Source of the DNA: Desulfosporosinus sp.
Lineage (GTDB): Bacteria > Bacillota > Desulfitobacteriia > Desulfitobacteriales > Desulfitobacteriaceae
Assembly (NCBI GenBank): GCA_003513495.1
Contig: DOPM01000012.1
Location: 16,430-23,006 of the forward strand
Direction: 5' to 3'
Length of the DNA: 6,577 bases
In this document: positions 4,376 through 6,577 of the stretch, piece after piece
Layout of the letters: each line of letters begins with the position of its first letter
Numbering within the stretch: the stretch's first letter is position 1
Made by a program: the position numbers and the translations under genes
The notes under the pieces: model-generated
Told to the model about the DNA's origin: nothing
The model's database searches: none
Seen by the model: the letters and a program-made list of their open reading frames with translations, nothing else

Positions 4376-5410
4376 ATGAAGAAGACGAGAGGCATTGTCA
4401 TGAAGACATCAAAAAAAGCCACCATCCTTTACACTGAAAGCGGTGACTATTTGGAAATCAAAACGCCGAAGACCACTCCTGCCCTCGGACAGGTTATTGA
4501 AATCGAGCTACCTGTGCATAAACCTTTAAGTCATAGACTCCTCAGATTTGGTTCTATCGCGGCAATCCTGCTACTCGCCTTAACTCTAAGTGTCTACAAT
4601 ATAGTCTCAGTGCCTAATACTGCTGTGGCTGCTGTTGTGATGGATATGGACACAAGTTTGGAACTTTTAATTGACCGTGATGCTAAAGTTCTTGATGTAA
4701 TCGATGCAACTCAAGGGTCCGGAAATACACCTTCGAACCTTCAGCTTCAAGGGATGGACATCTATGCTGCTGTAGACCTGATTATCGATAAAGCGAATAA
4801 TCAAGGAGTATTTAATCAAGGTAACAACCTGATCCTGACGAGCATTATACCCATGGATAACCAACCGGTAGATGTTATCGATCAATCGAAACTCCGAGAC
4901 TCTATCGAACGCCATATGCTTGAGAAAAACATCTCTGCTAACATGATGGTTAGTAAAACAGATGAAAATACCCAAAAAACAGCTCAAAGCCTTGGTATGA
5001 GTGTGAATCATTATCAGATTTACAAGCGTATTCTGGAAAAAGGATTAATTGTCACTGCTGATGGTTCTAATTCGAAGGATGCCCTTCATATGTTGACCGA
5101 GGCAAATACCACCTTAGTTTCACTTTTCCCGAAAGAAAGCATGTCGGTATCTCCCCAAAGCGGAATGCACGAAGAAATGTCCAACTCGATGAATAATCCG
5201 ATGACTGGTGAAAGTACCCCAACAAAGAATTCCTCTGAGTCAGGATCAAGTCAAAGCTTTCCCAACAAAGCTGAAGAGTCAACATCTTCAGGATACACAA
5301 TGCCTGGCAGCCAACATAAGAGCGGTGGTTCGTCAGAATCTATGCCAATACCTATGCAAAATAACTCAGGCAGTTCAGATGGCTCTGGAGAACATCAAAT
5401 GATGCGTTAA
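4376..5410 (+). CDS. rsgI: RsgI-like transmembrane anti-sigma factor with Met-rich extracellular tail
   Basis: The protein has 344 residues. The ATG at 4376 lies 8 bases after AGAGGGG and is preferred over the ATG at codon 9 because the RsgI N-domain begins with the KKTRGIVM stretch. Residues 1-50 form the cytoplasmic anti-SigI domain (KATILYTESGDYLEIKTP). About 59-79 is a single membrane span. About 81-255 is the RsgI-type extracytoplasmic middle domain (VAAVVMDMDTSLELLIDRDAKVLDVIDA). Residues 256-344 are a disordered tail rich in Ser, Gly and Met: ten Met and three His, no aromatic-rich sugar-binding fold. Clostridial RsgI proteins usually end in carbohydrate-binding or hydrolase modules that sense polysaccharide. 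A Met-rich end is a different sensor type and suggests soft metals such as Cu(I) or Ag(I), but this is inference. The D-x-N-P-S motif where family members self-cleave between Asn and Pro reads D90-M-D-T-S94 here, so that cleavage step may be absent or altered. Confidence 0.88.
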   Translation: MKKTRGIVMKTSKKATILYTESGDYLEIKTPKTTPALGQVIEIELPVHKPLSHRLLRFGSIAAILLLALTLSVYNIVSVPNTAVAAVVMDMDTSLELLIDRDAKVLDVIDATQGSGNTPSNLQLQGMDIYAAVDLIIDKANNQGVFNQGNNLILTSIIPMDNQPVDVIDQSKLRDSIERHMLEKNISANMMVSKTDENTQKTAQSLGMSVNHYQIYKRILEKGLIVTADGSNSKDALHMLTEANTTLVSLFPKESMSVSPQSGMHEEMSNSMNNPMTGESTPTKNSSESGSSQSFPNKAEESTSSGYTMPGSQHKSGGSSESMPIPMQNNSGSSDGSGEHQMMR

Positions 5411-5446
5411 GGCCCCGGATGCAGTATACAAAACTCCAGAACGAAA

Positions 5447-5488
5447 TTATCAAGGCTCAGAACTATTAAATGTTCTGAGCCTTGATAA
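5447..5488. terminator. Long hairpin between convergent rsgI and the response regulator
   Basis: TTATCAAGGCTCAGAAC (5447-5463) and its perfect complement at 5472-5488 form a 17-bp stem with an 8-nt loop. It lies between two convergent genes and is AT-rich at its base, so a bidirectional terminator is the natural reading, although no run of T longer than three follows. The stem shares the core AAGGCTCAGA with the hairpin at 2825-2864. Confidence 0.7.
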
Positions 5489-5534
5489 ATGTTCATCCGT
5501 ACAAACATATGTACTTTATTTTCTTCATAAGTCC

Positions 5535-6227
5535 CTATTCAGTCTCAATTACTTCAAACTTATATCCCCTGCCCCACACTGTGCTAACAAATGAAGGTGC
5601 ACCGGGAACTCGCAATTTATCCCTTAAGCGATTAATGTTAGTATCTACTATTCTCACATCACCATAATAATCAAATCCCCATACACTTAACAATTGCTCT
5701 CTGCTAAATACTCGCCTCGGAGACCTAGCCAAAATAGATAAAAGATCAAACTCCTTGGGTGTTAAAAAAATTTGTTCGTCCAAAACAAAGACATCCCGGT
5801 TAAGTAAATCCATTCTCATTCCAATGAAATTTAAAATATGCTGATCCGGTACAGATCCGGTTGAGACTCTACGCGAGGCGGCTTTAATCCTAGCTACCAG
5901 TTCCCTGGGGCTGAAGGGTTTTCCCATATAATCATCAGCCCCTGTTTCTAAGCCGAGGATTCTGTCAACTTCTTCATTCTTTGCCGTTAACATGATGATA
6001 GGAACTGTAGAAGACTTCCTAATCTCCTCACAAACTTTAACACCGTCCATTATTGGCATCATTACATCGAGGATAATGATATCCCAAGGTTCAGAGCGGA
6101 ACTTTTTCAGTGCTTCTTCGCCATCTACAGCTTCACCGACTGTAAAACCTTCTTTTCTTAGATATATACCAATTGCTTGGCGGATTTTCTCCTCATCATC
6201 GGCAACTAGGATTCGTAGATGGTTCAT
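5535..6227 (-). CDS. OmpR/PhoB-family response regulator
   Basis: The protein has 230 residues, the normal length of the family. The receiver domain (about 1-120) shows the acidic pocket D10-D11, phospho-acceptor D54 in IIILDVMMPIMDG, T81 in the MLTAKN stretch and K103 in GKPFSPRELVARI, so it should be phosphorylated. The winged-helix DNA-binding domain (about 130-228) shows LTPKEFDLLSILARSP, FSREQLLSVWGFDYYGD, the recognition region VDTNINRLRDKLR and the terminal WGRGYKFE. The start ATG at 6227 is set by GGAGGAAG eight bases upstream; a longer frame reaching 6401 runs through unrelated sequence. A truncated, frameshifted histidine kinase fragment overlaps its start, so its adjacent kinase has apparently been lost. 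Phased TTCATAA boxes at 2206-2234 and 2597-2636 are candidate targets. The signal is unknown. Confidence 0.93.
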   Translation of the reverse strand: MNHLRILVADDEEKIRQAIGIYLRKEGFTVGEAVDGEEALKKFRSEPWDIIILDVMMPIMDGVKVCEEIRKSSTVPIIMLTAKNEEVDRILGLETGADDYMGKPFSPRELVARIKAASRRVSTGSVPDQHILNFIGMRMDLLNRDVFVLDEQIFLTPKEFDLLSILARSPRRVFSREQLLSVWGFDYYGDVRIVDTNINRLRDKLRVPGAPSFVSTVWGRGYKFEVIETE

Positions 6228-6342
6228 GCTGACTTCCTCCATGCATTTTCTTTTCCGTTTGCAAGATAATCGTAAATAACGTTCCTTCAACTGGTTTACT
6301 CCAGACACTGATGTGCCTCCATGGGTTTCTATAATTTCGGAA
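6196..6342 (-). pseudogene. Remnant of a histidine kinase C-terminus, frameshifted
   Basis: Reading downstream on the minus strand from 6341, one frame gives SEIIETHGGT, the end of a kinase ATPase domain. Just after about 6313 the match moves to another frame and continues ISVWSKPVEGTLFTIIL and then QTEKK, the typical end of that domain. A single missing base in the ACATCAGT stretch accounts for the shift. The second frame stops at 6198-6196, inside the response regulator gene. Only about the last 40 codons remain; everything before is the unrelated TPM-like gene, whose stop abuts the fragment. This suggests a deletion or rearrangement that removed most of the kinase. A sequencing error could explain the frameshift but not the missing body. 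Confidence 0.75.
6233..6240 (-). promoter_or_regulatory. Ribosome binding site that fixes the response regulator start
   Basis: GGAGGAAG on the minus strand ends five bases before the ATG at 6227. It supports the 230-residue product over the 288-residue open frame. Confidence 0.8.
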
Positions 6343-6577
6343 TTACCAACGTCTGGAGCTGCCTCCTCCTCCACCTGAACCACCGCCACCACCGAATCCA
6401 CCGCCTCCGCCGCCTCCTCCTCTGCCCCGGAATAACATTCCCAAAATTAAACCGAAGAAGAAACCCTTAAACAAGCGCTGGTCGACATAAAACAACAGGA
6501 TGATCAGGATAAAGAAAATAACTTTAGCCCAGGTTGGCAGGGGCTTATTCGCTGCGGATGAAGATGGATCGGGTAAC
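6343..6577 (-). CDS. C-terminus of a TPM/YgcG-like membrane protein, truncated by the window edge
   Basis: The frame is open from the window edge to the TAA at 6345-6343 and gives 77 C-terminal residues. It shows a membrane stretch VIFFILIILLFYV (about 19-31), a second hydrophobic piece GFFFGLILGMLF (about 38-49), and then a Gly/Ser-rich tail ending SSRRW. A membrane segment followed by a poly-Gly tail is characteristic of TPM-domain (YgcG-type) proteins, whose catalytic domain would lie upstream, outside this window. Their function is poorly defined. The gene is followed at once by the kinase remnant and then the response regulator on the same strand, so it may share their transcript. With only the tail visible, the family call is moderate. 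Confidence 0.65.
   Translation of the reverse strand, partial: LPDPSSSAANKPLPTWAKVIFFILIILLFYVDQRLFKGFFFGLILGMLFRGRGGGGGGGGFGGGGGSGGGGGSSRRW

Noticed and set aside
6228..6401. N-terminal extension of the response regulator beginning MDSVVAVVQ
   Set aside because: It is read out of frame through the Gly-rich tail of the TPM-like gene and the kinase remnant. A good ribosome site and the conserved receiver start place the true start at 6227.

Overview
The window looks like a chromosomal segment from a low-to-moderate GC Firmicute, most likely an anaerobic clostridial spore-former of the Desulfosporosinus/Desulfitobacterium type. This rests on AGGAGG-type ribosome binding sites, a SigI/RsgI pair (a Bacillota-specific regulatory module), PepSY proteins with Gly-Tyr-Met-Met repeats, and an OmpR-type regulator. 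The genus is inferred from gene style, not proven.

Layout from left to right. (1) Positions 1-804 (+) hold the 3' end of a two-domain multicopper oxidase with complete copper ligands in the visible part. (2) Positions 805-1235 are non-coding. They hold a hairpin just after the oxidase, two families of degenerate tandem repeats (about 16 bp and about 51 bp) and a bidirectional terminator. (3) Positions 1236-2117 (-) encode an exported protein with three 15-residue Gly/Tyr/Met repeats and two PepSY-like domains. (4) Positions 2118-2974 have no large gene but are rich in signals: two sets of 7-bp boxes phased at 11 bp, typical of OmpR/PhoB-family operators, several hairpins, and a candidate Cys-rich micro-ORF. 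(5) Positions 2975-3406 (-) encode a small exported Met-rich protein. (6) Positions 3407-3642 carry two divergent promoters of the SigI type. (7) Positions 3643-5410 (+) are sigI followed by an rsgI-like membrane anti-sigma factor whose extracellular tail is Met-rich instead of the usual sugar-binding module. (8) A long hairpin separates this pair from convergent minus-strand genes: an OmpR-family response regulator (5535-6227), a frameshifted scrap of a histidine kinase (6196-6342), and the C-terminus of a TPM/YgcG-like membrane protein with a Gly-rich tail (6343-6577).

How the parts may work together (inference). The sigma factor appears to drive its own operon and, from a matching promoter facing the other way, the small Met-rich secreted protein. 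The anti-sigma tail and that secreted protein share the same unusual composition (Met/Ser/Asn/Gln-rich). With a multicopper oxidase and a Met-repeat PepSY protein nearby, this suggests an envelope copper or silver response in which a SigI/RsgI pair senses metal outside the cell. This is the most novel reading of the window. The response regulator has probably lost its adjacent kinase, and the 11-bp phased boxes upstream of the PepSY gene are good candidates for OmpR-type operators, possibly its own.
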